Source: Orthonyx spaldingii (lineage: Eukaryota; Chordata; Aves; Passeriformes; Orthonychidae). From it: DNA of 64,000 nucleotides. Below are positions 26,301 to 40,328 of this stretch, piece by piece (the first letter of the stretch is position 1; the number at the start of each line of letters is the position of its first letter). The notes below the pieces were generated by a model that was not told the DNA's origin, did no database searches, and saw nothing but the letters and a program-made list of their open reading frames with translations. The DNA lies in contig VZTJ01004489.1 in NCBI GenBank assembly GCA_013397795.1, positions 932,659-996,658 on the forward strand, in the 5' to 3' direction. The translations under genes were made by a program, and so were the position numbers.

Positions 26301-27465
26301 ATTTAGCAGCAACAGATCCCTTTGTCTGTGGTGATGGATCAAAGGTCAGACTAACTCCAACCATGTGGAGCCTAACGATAGCTAAGGGAGACCTATGATG
26401 AATACAAAAATAGAACTAAAGATAAAGGCTTTAATCACAAGTGACAAATGACATTTTTGATGTGTCAAGTTCAATATTAATTCTTTTCAGCTGCTCTGCT
26501 TTTTCTTTTGTCTTAAGGAAACTACAGCAATCTGCTGACATGCCTGGAAAAGTTCAGGTGCAAAATGACCTCAGTTCAGTTTGCAGATTTACAGGAAACC
26601 ATATACTATCCTTGGAGCATTTAAGTACTATGGCCTGTGGAAATACTGTGGCTTGTTAAAAAATCTAAGTCAGGAGATGATACTGCTCTTTTCCCAATTT
26701 AAGAATGAGCTAAATCTTCTTTATTGTGGACATAAAACAAACACAGCATGGACAGTGCTGTTCCAGCAGAGAATCTGGAGAAACAACATCTATAATTAAA
26801 TAATTTTTCACTAAATTAAAAGCATTAAAGGAGTGGTAACTTTTTTCCCCTTTTCCAACTATGGTGTCCCTTCAATAATAGCCTGAGCCATCCATTCCTG
26901 TACAAAAAATGAATACATGTTTTATGCAATTTTTGCCATGTTATAAATTCACTACCCACTCTAAGGTTTTAGAAAATGTATTTTATTCATGGCAGAAAAC
27001 TAATTAGGCTGTAAAAATGAACATGTCCAGAAATCCTTCAATAAGTAGGAGGAAAAATTAATAATTGCAGTAGTTTAAAAGACAACTGAGGAGTGCAACT
27101 TGACAGATCCTGAGCTAGAAGTTTTTCTTCTTTGGCCTTTAAAATGAAGAGTAAAAATTTTATGATCATTCAATAGAAATAATTATATTTAATCTGCTGA
27201 CCACGTGTGATGAACTAGTAGCAAAATCAATTATGGAAAAAACACTGTGGCATTTCAACTATTGAATTATGTCCAGAATCAGTAAGAGATTTCCCTAACT
27301 GAACACAAACAACTCAAAAGATGTGGTGATGATCACAGGTGAACCCTGAAAATACTGATATCTGCCTTTGATTACTAGCCTGGAATCTCTTAAATTATAA
27401 ATACCTGAGACCACTGCTTAAGCTGACTGCTGGAAACAACAGTATGAAACAGAAACAGTCATAAA
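20351..27465. other. gene-free AT-rich segment
   Basis: No gene is recognised. A somewhat GC-richer patch lies at about 22560-22760 but matches no repeat I know. A short imperfect tandem (GACACTGAAAAATTT at 24851-24865, then a 14-base copy at 24866-24879) and G-rich stretches near 25190 and 25880-25920 are the only structures seen. Confidence 0.65.
24851..24879. repeat. two-copy short tandem
   Basis: A 15-base unit GACACTGAAAAATTT is followed directly by a 14-base copy lacking one A. A weaker related stretch continues to about 24905. Confidence 0.8.
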
Positions 27466-27590
27466 AAAAATTTTAAAAAAAAGGAAAAAGAATAAAAATT
27501 AAAAAGAAATCAAAAGAGGAACAAATTTTAAAAAGTGAGGGGAAAAAAAAAAAAAAAACAAAAAAAACCCCCAAAAATAAAAAAGGCAAA
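27466..27590. repeat. A-rich low-complexity tract
   Basis: The tract is nearly all A with scattered G, T and C, and includes an A16 run near 27543-27558 and an A8-C5 stretch just after it. Confidence 0.9.
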
Positions 27591-28034
27591 CCTAAATTTA
27601 AGCAGAATTAGGTGAAGTTTTGTGGCAGAGACCTACCAGCAAAAGCAGATGGCAGCACCATGAAAGCCACTGCAGTGGGGAGGATGCCAAAACACAGAAT
27701 CATTCTGTTGATACACGATCAAAACGAGACAAATTGAAGGCCCCAATAGGCCAGCCTGAAATGCATCTATTTATTTTCTTCTGCTAAAAATGTATTATTT
27801 CTGGAGATAAGGAAGCATTTCATAAAGCAGAAGAAAGAAGCCCAGTCAACCCAGTCCATCTATGTCACTGGGAAAAATTATTACAATTCTTCATCTCAAC
27901 CAATAGCTTCCAGCACTGGGATGCAGATGTTATCAATGAAAGAAAGGATGGAAACAGGAGATCCATATGAACATCTTTGAGCTATTAAGCAGAAGGACTG
28001 TGTTTAAGCTCAAACTCTCTACTTTCTGGCTAAG

Positions 28035-28204
28035 AGCTAAATGCCATCACTGCAATGGCTAATGAAGTGGCAGACAGGGAAAAGAAGGATTTCTGGCATG
28101 CCAAGGCAGATGAAAGCAGCTGCACCACAGGATCAGAGGAAGCTGAAATCCAGTCTGCTATCCAGCAAGGCCTGCAAATCCCAGACTGCAAGCTGTCCTT
28201 GTGA
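28035..28204 (+). other. candidate terminal exon, unidentified
   Basis: A frame open from 28034 to TGA at 28202-28204 (first ATG 28055, 49 residues) begins right after a good acceptor: CTCTCTACTTTCTGGCTAAG ends at 28034. Its codons strongly follow the purine-first pattern of real coding DNA (many GCN, GAN and GGN codons). The peptide is acidic and polar, beginning MANEVADREKKDFWHAKADE. Canonical AATAAA sits at 28255-28260, 51 bases past the stop, and is followed by T/G-rich sequence at 28281-28300. Acceptor, frame, stop and polyadenylation signal are therefore in the order expected for a last exon. I do not recognise the protein. Two other frames across the segment are also open (28041-28259 plus, 28030-28245 minus), so part of this may reflect composition. 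A pseudogene or repeat-derived frame remains possible. Confidence 0.25.
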
Positions 28205-28254
28205 AGACAGGGAACAACTAAGGGTCTCCAGTAAAGCTGCACCAAAGGTCCACA

Positions 28255-28260
28255 AATAAA
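28255..28260 (+). terminator. AATAAA polyadenylation signal (putative)
   Basis: Canonical hexamer 51 bases after the TGA of the candidate exon, with T/G-rich sequence 20-40 bases downstream. It only matters if the exon is real. Confidence 0.25.
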
Positions 28261-31200
28261 ACAGTTATGTGCACATTACTGTGCTTATGTCTTTTGCTAC
28301 TGGGCATTTTGGGTTAGGTTTTTTGGAGTGGATCCCTTTTATGAAAGAGTTTATAAATGGAGAAAAATAGATCATTAAATAGCAGTGATTATAGTGATAT
28401 TTGTGAAAATTAATGACTGGGGTTTCAGCTCACTATTAATTCCTTTAAATTGAAGTCCAGTACTTCTCATAGTCAATCAAGTTCTGTCTAAAGGGGTTAC
28501 ACAGAAGTGAGGGAGATATGCCAGCTGATGAAAAGACACAACACTCTATTCTCTGCCTTACTACACTGATTGATTCCACTGCTGACCTGGGAAAAACCTA
28601 CATGTATTCACAACATGATACGGTATAAATATTTTTTCATCTGTATTCAAAAGCCATTAAAGTAAATGATCTTTTTCTCAGTGGTGCCTGACTGACATTC
28701 ATGAAGAGAGTGCTTGGAGTTATGAACTGTCTATAAATTACTCATCACGCTTTACTGCATTAATGCATGCATGTTTTCAGTGACTGACCTTTGCACTGAC
28801 CTGTCAGAGGTATAGCAAAGCCATCATCCACTGACAGGCCTTTACTGAGGGAGAAAAATCTTTGTAATAGCACAGAGGAATTTCCTAATCTGACATCTAG
28901 TTTAGCAGATTAATCTTGGATTTTCTTTGATCATGCCTTGCAACAATGTGCAGCAAGTCAAACCAATCAACAATCATTAATTAAAAGAACAATGAAGAGT
29001 AGAGGCCATTTGGTTATGAATGGCACACACTGACCGAATATTATGAGTTCCCAGATGAAAGCAACATTTCCTAAATGACATAGATCAGTACTAGATAAGT
29101 TTCAAGATAGCTGTGTGATGTAAGAAGGAACCCTGAAAGAATGTTATCACAGTCTAAAGAAAAAAGCAAAATGAAATTAGAAAGGTGCCTTTGGGACTTG
29201 GATGAGCCAAAGCCCTGCACTGGGACTCCTGCAATCATAATAAACACCAGTGCAAGCCCTGCAGTGGACTCATGCATTGCCTACAGACACTAAGGTTTGA
29301 AAATTCTGTTCTCATAGAACAGGTAAATAAAGAACATTGTGACCCTATTGATCTGTCTCAGCCTTCCTTCATGTTAGGTGATGTAGTACTGCTTGTTTAC
29401 ACAATAAGGGCTTATCTTGAATGCATAGACCCCGATGCTTAGCTGGTGTAATCTATTTTTTTAGTGAATTCAAGAGACTTAATATTTCTTTACACAACTA
29501 GAACTCTGATCTTGGCTGTTCTGACACTGAACTTTTGTTTTCTTGTATTATGTAATACAGAAAATTGAGGACTTGGTTGAAAACTCATACTCTTACAACA
29601 GCAGGCTCAAAGTACTGCCTGGCTCCAGCTTTGTGATTGCGAACCAGGCCTATGTTCCTACCTGTATGACATATAAAGAATGACTAAGCTTTAATTATTC
29701 TGGGAAATGAAATGAATAGAAAACAAAAGTGAAATGCTTAAGGGCACTTTGTTTTAATAGAAAAAGTATAAGGAAGTTACAGGCGTGTACCAGCTTAAAA
29801 CTTTATTACCTAAATAATTGCCTAATTATACACTGGGAAAATTGTTTGATGCAAAAAAAAAAAAACCAAAACCTCTTTAATGTTTGCACAGTTTCTTGTG
29901 CTGTTCTAATATTGAATGGAATATTTATGGCCAAACTTAAGCAGATCCTGTAGAAGTTCAAAGTATTCTTATTAACAGCAATCAAGGTTTTTCTTTAAGC
30001 TCCTTCTCAACAAAAAGTGCAGAGGTGACTGGTGAATGCCTCCCGACTGTTTAAAGCAATGAAGCAGCCTGGTAGGTGGGGGGCATTCTGGCACTGTCAA
30101 AATTGCAAGTCAAAAAACCCAAAAGAAGTAATGTGGCTAACAAAGAAGAAATCTCTAATGGTCACCAGCTCTCCAGACAGCAGAGAAAGGGCCAATAAAG
30201 CCAACTGACAAACCAAAACCAACAACGAGGTACACATTTTAAAAACCTGTCTAAAACCACACAGCAGGCATTTCACAAACCACAATTTCCAAATAAGGTT
30301 TGGCATTTTATAGATAGAAGTGTTGCAGCTTAAACAGAAGGTCTTGGCTCCTTGTCTTAGTTAGCAAGTGAGCTTGTTTCACCTGTGTTAGGCAGAAGAT
30401 CCAGGCAGATGATACGTACCTATCCCTCAAAAATCTAAGAGTATTTCTCTAACTTTGATGCCATTTCTACTGCCATTCTGGGAAATGGGTAGAATGGCAT
30501 TAGTCTACATTTGTCCACAGTTCCTACATCCAATTATGGCTTTCAGGTATCAGGAAATGAAAACAGATTTTTCTTTCAATGGGCCATAATTTATCCTTTT
30601 CGAGTTTTAATTCTTAAACTTGAAAAGCAAGTACACAATTTTGCCTACAGATACTGTCATGTGAGGCTTAGCCAGAGTGATCTTTGCTCTGAATATAAAA
30701 CCAAAAATAAATAGAAAAATCTCTGGATTTACTCTGGATTAAAAAAAAAAAAAAAAATCTGGTTTTCCCTTCCATTGTACTTAAGAAAAAAACCACTAAT
30801 ATGAGTTATAAATAGTCTCTGACCATAATCAGAGCAATTCTACTCCATCTATATTACAAAATCATCTCTTCCTGTAGGACAACAGCTCATGTTTCCTAAC
30901 ATGGATATCTAACTTTGAGTCCTGCACGTAATCATTAATAAAAAAGATAAAATATCTACTCAAAGATACAAAATGAGGACCAGATCAACTAAGGCAGACC
31001 TGTTCCTGGTGCTGTTAATGTACAAAGTAGAATCATATCCAGGCATTCTTGCCTCTTCTTCCTTCTTATTCTTCCCAAACCTTAAATACCTACTTACATT
31101 TATTTGCAACTGGTCCAACTGAAAATAACCTCTGGTTTGAAATCAGGTGAAGGTGCAAATGCATATCCTTAGGTCCAGAGCAGAACACCAAAATCTGTTA

Positions 31201-34200
31201 CCTTGACTAATCTTTACCATAAATCTTTCAGGGTAAAAAGAATGTGTCTATGCCTGGAAAGTGATTTCCTAAGAAATGTTTATTTCATACAGGAATCAAG
31301 CAGTAAACTGTGCAGTTTCCTACTTGCCTTTTAGATCATTGCCAAATACAGTCCAAAACATAAATGGATAAAGTCAATAAAAGCAGTTTAGATGAAAGAA
31401 GAGAATTGCAGACTGGGATGTGTTAGTGGCTGTAAAAGACAGTATTTCTGCTACGAAGACCATCTATAGCACATCTACCCTATTGGTTTCGACCACAAGG
31501 TACAAGAAAGCAGAGGTGTCAAATGAGATTGCTGTGATTGCAGCTGACTTGAATGTGCCAGACCTCAGAGAGAGTTCTCTTCTAAATTCAGCTGCAGGTC
31601 TGGCTGCACCTTGCTGCTTCTCCTATATCTAACACAGAGCAGAATTGCAGAAGGGGGAAGTTTTTGTGGTCTGGCAAGCTGCAGTAATTTCATGAACATT
31701 CCTCTATACCTGAAACTATAATTGTTGAGTCCTGAAAAATTAATTTCATTTTTTGCTAGAATACTGTAAGAGACCTTTCCTAACACAATTTTTTCATCCA
31801 TATGAAGTCTAGGCTAATTTCTTTCATGTTAAGATTAACCTTTATTCAATGACAATTAATAGTTTTACTTCAATGAATTCACACAGGGTAAATTTTTATC
31901 CAGAACTCAACACACAATGGTTAAAATTTGTCCCCCTTGGAACTCTATTTTTACTTCCTAAATTGCATTTTGAGTAAAACTTAATAATATATGTTCACCT
32001 GAAATTCAGCAGCCACTGTTATGGAAACCATTTTCTTGCTTTGGAAGCTTCTTGTAAACTCTGTATTTTTTTGTGGAACTAGATATACTATATACCACAG
32101 TTCTGAAACTCTGAAATTAAAATGGATTGGGATATCATTAGCTGTACTTGCACGGAAAATGCCTGTGAGGGTTCTCAAGCTCAGAAATAAATCTTGAAGA
32201 TGACACTTGATATGCATATTTCAGGAAACAGTATTCAAAGAAGGAAAACCAATAATTAAGACCGACAAAAGGCATATTTCTCTAAGTTACTCAGTCATTT
32301 CTTCAACCACCCCAGCAGTGTTTGAAGTGTATCATTAGAGTGGTAACTCTTCATAATGCAGCTAGAAAAATAGTAACAGTTCTCCGAGGAGAAGTAAGGG
32401 AAGTTATTAAGATGAGCTGGAATGAAAGCAATTATAGAGTAAGGCAGCAAATAGATGTAGAACTCAAGAGCATGTAAGGAGCTAATATATCCTAATGCAA
32501 CAAAGATTTTCATCAGTCTTAGCTGGAAAAGTCTAAATTGCACATAGAAATGATGCATTTTACAAATTATTCTAAATGAGGGTTTCTAGAACTTCTCTAT
32601 GACTCTGTGGCTTTAAAGACCACTGTACCACGAAGACAAAATGCATTCTTGTATTTCTCAATATGATGTGACAGCAGTTCTAGTCTTTTAGTAAAAGAAG
32701 CCAAAATGAAGGTTGTTCAGTAGAAGGGATGTTTAATTGGATATGTGAGACCTTCAGATAAGAAACTTTTTAATCGAATTATGCAGAATATTAGACCCAG
32801 GATAATGCAAATCAATGTTATTTCATCAAAGACTAGAAATAGATATTTTGAAGAGGAAGGACAACATGAAACACTCACTCTTCCTCCTTGATCAAAAAGA
32901 TATTAGAAAAAGCTTCAGCCTTTATGTTTAGGTGAATTAAAGATTTTTCTTGCTCTCTGGGGAAGAATAAGAGTTTCACATTTAGGAAGGCAGGAAAGGA
33001 AAAAAAATCTTAAAATCCAGCACTGTAAATACAGGGAAAGTGTTATTTAACGTGGTGCCTCTAACACCAAGGTTCTGGGCTTGACAAATGAAGGCATCCT
33101 TCCAGTCCTATGTCCCTAGCTGAGACAGAATGTTCATTTGCAAAAATAAAATCCCTGTTGCAGAAACACGTGAGCCTATGAAGTTGCTAAGGGACCTGTA
33201 GAAGCTTGGTTCCAGTGTTAGAATTACGTAATGGAGGGCTGACTTTGAAAACATTTATCACATGATTATGAAATATATCACATGGGTCTTACCTCTGCAT
33301 TCAATTACATACTGTATGAGTCCACAAAAGCCTGCAAAAAAACCCAATTTCTGACATTATCCAGCAAAACTATACATTCATTTCCAAATAAATGAAATGC
33401 ACAAAAAGCAAAAACCTGGTTTTGTGTTTACAGCTGATGTCACAGAAGCCCTTTACATCATATATGCACACTCAACGTGTAATGAAAAATCATGAATCTT
33501 TTGGCAATTTATCATCTGCCTGCCTTATGTAAAAAACTAATTGCTTCTCCCCAGAAGCTTGGCCTGGCCAATAATATTGGACAGTAAAAGGGGTTTTGGT
33601 ACAGTTGGGAATGTATCCCCATTGAGTTTACAAGGAAACCCTACAGTACAGTATGCTCAGGTGCCTAGGGTCTGTCAGAAAAAAACAAAACATGAAACAC
33701 TGTCTATTTTAATCTCTCAGCCATCTAGCTATGAAATCAAAATGCAATAATTTCATTGTGTGTGAAACTGTCCCGGTGAAAGAGACTGTAAAATGGATAA
33801 CAATCTGAGGTGCAAGTTTCCATTGCATATGTTTTTCAAAGATAAACATCTGATCAGAACAGTTTGCTGTTAGTAAGTGAAAATAAGAACCAGAAGTAAT
33901 AGAGTAACTGCCAGCAGCTTCCAGATCATTAACTATTGTTTATTTCTCCTCATGTTCAGACATCAGACTGTAGTGATGGAAGATACAGTCATTAATTTGG
34001 GAGTCATTTCAAGATGTTCCCATAAACACTGAATCAGGATACTGGCAAGCTGCCTATGAAAACTTGCTGCCAAGAACTTTTTTTTATTTTTTTGAGTACT
34101 GATTTTTATTGTTGCCATTATTTTCTGCTTTCTAGTCACTGCAATAGACCAACTATGGGTAGATCATCAGAGTTCATACAAGAACTGACTTTTTATAATT

Positions 34201-37200
34201 TGTTCTGCTGTTCCAGATGGTTTTTGCCTTTGTTACAAAAATTCTTTTTAAAAAGTCGCACCATAAAGCATCAATTATTCTGTTCCTGACCTCTCTCATG
34301 GTAGCCAAAAAAGGAAAACTTTGGTTTTCCTTACTTAACAGACACCTATTAAAGTGACAGGTGAGCCGCCTGAAATAATTAATCCACAAGTTTTCACAGA
34401 AGGTAGGTCTGTCCTCCCTCACAATACCATGTTTATGGAGTCTATCCTACTCGAAAAAAAAAAAAAATCAAATCAGATTTCTCTCTGACAATGTTTGAGT
34501 AGGAAAACAGTGAAAATGGAATAATATAATGAGAAATTCCTGTAAACAACATCCTAAGCAGGAACTACTAATAGGATTGTAAAGGATATATTTGAAATAC
34601 AGCAGCTCCGTTTTCTTACATCTAGGCTAACTCCCCTGGACAAGCCCAGAGTAAATGGCAGAACTGTCACTGTTCAGGACTAAAATATTTCATACTTCCT
34701 GAGAGTCTGAATGTTTGTCAGAACTTTTAGTTTTCATGATTATTATGTAATAGCTGGTGCGTGAAAGCATCAGAAAATCAAGAATTTGTTCTGAATCTTG
34801 CTACAATAACATGGATGCCACATTCAGTGCATCATGAAGCTGTTACTAATTGATGCATATGGTGACAGGCTAAAGAAAATCCTAATAACAGCTTGTAGAC
34901 TCTCCTGAAGAACCAAAAAAATTGTACAAATCATTTGACGTTTACAATTTACACGATAATTTTATGGCACCATTGATTATTTCAAATACTGTGCATCACT
35001 GTCAAAGGGAACATCTGATATGAGAACTTTTTGTATGACCAGAAGAGGGGTAATTAAAATAAATCCAGAATTCTATTGCTAAGTTAAAGAATTATAGTAT
35101 ATACCACACAGTCTTGAGAAAGTCAAAGTTGATGGCTTTAAAGGTCAAACAATTATTTCTTTTTGCTGATGTAGAAATAATCAAGAACAAGAATCCTCTA
35201 GTGTTGTTTTGGCCTGGACATAACAGAATAAAATGTGGAACAGTAATACAAGACAGATCAAGTACACTCCTTTATAATACTGTGATTAATTTTAGATTTC
35301 CTTCATAAAACCAGAGTTATGTCTTCACAGTCTATTTCTGGATCAATAAACAAAGAAGAAACCAAGTTTCTGATCTGATAACTGTGTTTTTATTGAAAAA
35401 GTATGAATTAAGAAAGAGAAACCTTTAAATACTTCAAAATGCCCTAGGTTAGGAATGTCCAGCCTTATTAATCCTACATGCCACATCCTAAACCCCAAGA
35501 ACTTTACATAATACATCATACCGCAAAGAACTCAACGGAGAGGGAGCTCAAGGAGTTGTTCCTGAGCCAGAAACAACAATGCTTCCGCTGCAATTCCTCC
35601 ATTTCACTACAGGATGGGAATGAGCTAAAGTACAAGTAGGCTCAAGGGTCTCTTGGATGTACCATCCCGAGCAGGTCAGGATAAACACTCCCTCAGGCAC
35701 TAGGTCCAGGACAGTCAGCAGCTCAGCCCATGGGGTGATTGCACCCCACAGCAGCCCAGAGCCAGCAGGGACATGTAGTTGCCTGAGAGTGAGCTTCATC
35801 TCAAGAACTGTTCAAAAAGTCACCCTGTTTCCCCTCCTAGTCTTCCTTTTCAAAGGGACTTGCCTTCAGGAACACAAAAGGCTTTGAAAAATGATCTTGA
35901 AGCTGTGGTCAAACTAATTAAAGGCTATTTAACTGTGAATAAGAATAATATAGCTTGATCACATTAACAGCACCTATTCCTCTGGCCCTCCCATAATTTC
36001 CTCTGTCATTAGTCCTGAAAGGTGCTCATTGTGTGAGTTACAAACAAGAATTTGCAGCCCTATTGCATTGACAGAACAGGCAAGGCTACCACATGTATCA
36101 GGCTCCAGTCCAGACTCAGAGTGGGACAGGAAGGTCTGAAGGATGTAGAGCATACACAGCCCACCAGGACACTTGCACAATGGGTACACAATGAACACAA
36201 ATGGACTAAGAACCCCAGCACGGCAAGAATAAACTCCATGTGTTCATGTGTGAGGAGAAAGGGTATTGCAGCAAAAATTAAGCTAGAAGATCCTGGTAGG
36301 GTATGGCTGTTTCCTAACTTTGGTCTCTGAAGGATTTAACTATCTTACCATGGATTCAGAGGCATTAGTTTAATTTTTGCTCAGAATTTTTGTCTGAACC
36401 TTCTTATTGCTGACCCAAGTGGGGAGGCAAGGGCTTGTGGGTATCATAATACAGACCTCACACTCCTGTATGAAATTATCTGCAGAAACTCAGGTAGCTT
36501 GGCCATGGCACGCTAACAGACTACAGAAACTTAGACAAAGCTTTACTTGTAAACCTGTTGTGACTAATTTACCTACTACCACGCTTCCAGTTTTCTAAGC
36601 TGTTAGTCAACATTACAGGAGTGTGAAGAAAAAAAAAAAATCTTTATAAAATGTCCAGAAATTCAGTGAAGTTCTTATTTTATCAGTACTTACTAAAGTG
36701 AAGCCAATGTCATGACAGGTGAAACCAATGCTAATGTTTAATAAGAAAAAAATAAAATCCAGATTTATCTCATCTTCTGTTTTTTCCAAAGAATCTCCTG
36801 CAAGAGCTCTCCAGCAGACAGTATGTAAGACATGCATAGCAACAGAAACACAACAATCATAACACTACTGGCCCAGCAAAGATATCTGATCACGTCTGGA
36901 AATGACCACTTTTAGCTGGCAGGACGACCGTTAAACACACTACAAAGTGATTATTATTATTAGGCTGGAATTAGCTGTACCAGCAACTGGTTAGAAGCAA
37001 CTATTAGCACCTCCGTTTTCTTATGTAACTTTTCTTACTGAAGTGTATGATCACATTCTTTTTAACAGTCTTCTATCACAGGATATACAGACAGATTACA
37101 CTTCCCAAGGACTTCAAGTTTGCAGCTGTAGTACTTATGCAGACTTTCTGAAGAACACAAATAATGAGCACAGACATTCTTTCAATCATTATTCTGAGAT

Positions 37201-39290
37201 CTACAGGAGATAAATGGTTTTAATGAAGTTCCCCAAACCAGCTTCTAGTATTAACTACTGGCCTCGGAGGAAAGCACCGAAAATTATGTGGCACAAGTAT
37301 TTATCTTTATGGAGCATCCTAATTGGTACCAACCTAAATGCTTGCTACAGGACAAGAAAAGGACAAGCAGACCACAGCATTTGCCAATACTGTTTAAAAA
37401 TAAAGCAGCTTTGAACATACAGAATTTACAAGAAAACATAAATTAAGCAAGATAAAGCTTAAATATAGAGTCATACATCTTTGCCAAGCATCCAGAATTC
37501 CAGTAATTTTTGTAGAAAAATATTTTGAAGTCACTGAGGTTTAGTTTTACTTTTGAGGTTATTTTGGTTTCATTTTTCATTTGAATTCAATGTCTAAAAT
37601 GAAGTTAAAATCTCAAAGGATGTTTTGCATTTGCATGAAATTAAGCATTTCATGGACCCATTATGCCCACATCAAGTTTCAGAGTTAATTCTGATGGAAA
37701 AAAAAATGATTCTGAGAAGAGAAATTGCTTGGAAATTGTAAAAAAGAAATAAGAAAAAAAATTTTTTTGGATTTTACTTGCTAATGAATCGCAAAATTTC
37801 ATTCTCTATTAGTAAGTCTTAATTCATGTTGAATTAATAAAAGTTTAATTATTTTTTATTTACATACACACAGATCTTAACTGTACATATAAATGCACAC
37901 ATATATACACACACCACCATATTGTAGTTATCTAATTACAGACATTTTTACCGAGGGTTTTTTTTTTTGGTCTAAATTTCTACTTTGCTTCCCATTCAGG
38001 AATTGGAATTCCTTCTTAATTGAAGCCCTTCACAAATCATCATTATCATAATATACAACTAAATCCATGCTGCATCATCTGACTCCTGAAATCACTGGAT
38101 ATACCCTTTTTCCCCTTCTGTTGCAGTGCAAGTAAGAAAGCAGAAAAAACAGTTTCCTTCTAACAATAAACAATTCAGCTATGTGATCCATCTTTTTTAA
38201 TGTTTGGGTTTTTTTGCATAGAACTGTGTCTAGACTAATTTTCTCCATTCAAGGTGAAATTTAGAAGCCAAGAAATAATCTGTTCCATTGAAAACCGTCC
38301 TTGAACTTTTTATAATTGAACTTCAGGACTAAAATAGGAAAAAAATTCCAAACGGAAGAAAGGACACTTTTTTTAATAGTCTGAACATAAAAACAACTCC
38401 CTCTACACATTGCATTAATTGTCCACTTCTCAAGAGAAAAATATAAGCTATATAGAGAGATGCAATATCTAAAGAGTTCCAAAAAAAGTATCCAGAGTAC
38501 TGCCGTTACAATAATCAAAAGAAATATACTCAACTAAATATATTTTATAACATAGCTAATGACAAATACAGCAGAAATAAATGAGGTACCAGCACTGCTT
38601 AATCAGCAACACACTATGATAGGGTTTTTACATATGTGTTAGAGGAAAACTTTTAGGTTAACCTAAAAATCCTCAGAGGCAGCACTATCCCCTACAGGCT
38701 TTATGCTATTCTTTTCTCATTATCATTCTTCATTAGGCTCTCAGAGCTTCCAAAGCACTAAACCCCTAAAGAAAATCAGCATAGAAAAGTAAGAAAACAG
38801 GTAGCAATGGAATCCAAGTTGGGGAGGCAATGATCAAATTAAAGAAAATTAGAAGAATTTGGAGGAGTCATTCAACTCCAACAATACCAGTCACTGTTGA
38901 ATTTCAGCATATTTATCTGTAGTATCTAACTCTCGTGGCACTGCTCTTCAACACCATATACATAGCACTATGCTGTTGATTTTGGTTTTCATCCAAGGGT
39001 ATGAACTTGAGTTTCCAGATTGTTTTCAGAAAACCTTCAGTGGAGGCAGAGAGAATTCAACAGGCTCTTCCCACTGGGTTCTGTTTAAACTCAGGCAACT
39101 ATGATGGAAGACAAACCTTTCTCCAAAAAGACTTTAACAATTGTCATTTGACACATTACCAGTAACACTGAGATATTTACTTTCCTTTGGTAAGACAATG
39201 ATTTTGAACACTATTAGCTGATTATTCAACATGGAGAAATTTGTGACAAAATAAAGTGATTCTCAAGAGATATTCTTGCCATTGTCTTTT
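28261..39290. other. gene-free AT-rich segment
   Basis: No gene is recognised over 11 kb. It holds A-runs near 29851, 30741 and 34455, TA/CA-rich DNA near 37860-37915, and slightly GC-richer patches near 35550-35790 and 36000-36320 that match no repeat I know. Open frames are all under 95 codons. Confidence 0.65.
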
Positions 39291-39307
39291 TATATTTATT
39301 AATAAAT

Positions 39308-39335
39308 TATAATATTATTTTTATAATATTATTTT
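39308..39335. repeat. perfect 14-base AT tandem
   Basis: TATAATATTATTTT is present twice back to back. Each copy contains the self-complementary ATAATATTAT. Confidence 0.9.
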
Positions 39336-40314
39336 CCACATTCAAGGGAAATATATACCTATAGTAACACAAATAAGTTACATGGCCCCACCAGGAATGC
39401 TAGCTTACTTCAAAATATTCTGTGTGTGACAAACACTTAGAAGAACCTGTCTCCAAGTTGGCTTGCTTCATGGTATTTCAGCATCAGGGCAAAAGAGGTG
39501 TCATTTCATATTTATTGTTCTTGTAATACACATGCTTCTTGACATAGTGACAACACTGTGAGCTAACGGAAAGCTCCCTGGATTCTGCATTCCCGTACTT
39601 GGAAAAGGTCAGGGAAAAAGATAACAACACTCAAGTGCATCAAGAGGACAACTGCCCCATTCCTATTTTGACCATGTGAATGGACAGAATGGCTATAAAT
39701 TCCCAGATATGTGCCCTATATTCAATTAAAAAAAAAAACACTATGTGATTATATTTCTGTATTTATTGATATAAATATAAAGAAAAAAATTAATATTCAT
39801 TGATTTATGGCAGTCTGCTCCGGAAGAAATTTTGAAAAAATTCAGTAAAAGGGGTAAAGTAATCCTAAATCACCAATGTAAAAATTTGTTGTTATACTTC
39901 TAAGACGTCAGAATTTTAAACCGAGCTTATGAAAAAAAACCCAAAATGTGTCATAGCAAAGAGTTTCAGAGTACAAGCAAGCCCACAGAAAGGATCAAGG
40001 AGTTTCTAGAAGAATCAAGATATGGAACAATGCATTTCTATTTTATTTGGAATTTTACAGAAGAAATTGCAGACTTTTGCTGTGAAATTGTGACACAAAG
40101 TGTGAAATCATGTGCTGCCAGGACTTTTGAGCATCAACTTCAAAACTCAAATTGAGGTTCAAGTGTTTGTCAAATTGGTTTCACAGAACCCAATTAAACA
40201 AAAAGCCCCACAACACAATTTCTGTAGCTGCGTTCACCAAACCAGGAATAACACAAGCACCCAGGTGCAGTGTCTAAGGGCCAACCACTCCCAGTTCATG
40301 TGCTGTCACAGCAA

Positions 40315-40328
40315 CACACACACACACA
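40315..40328. repeat. (CA)7 microsatellite
   Basis: Seven CA units are seen directly. Confidence 0.9.
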
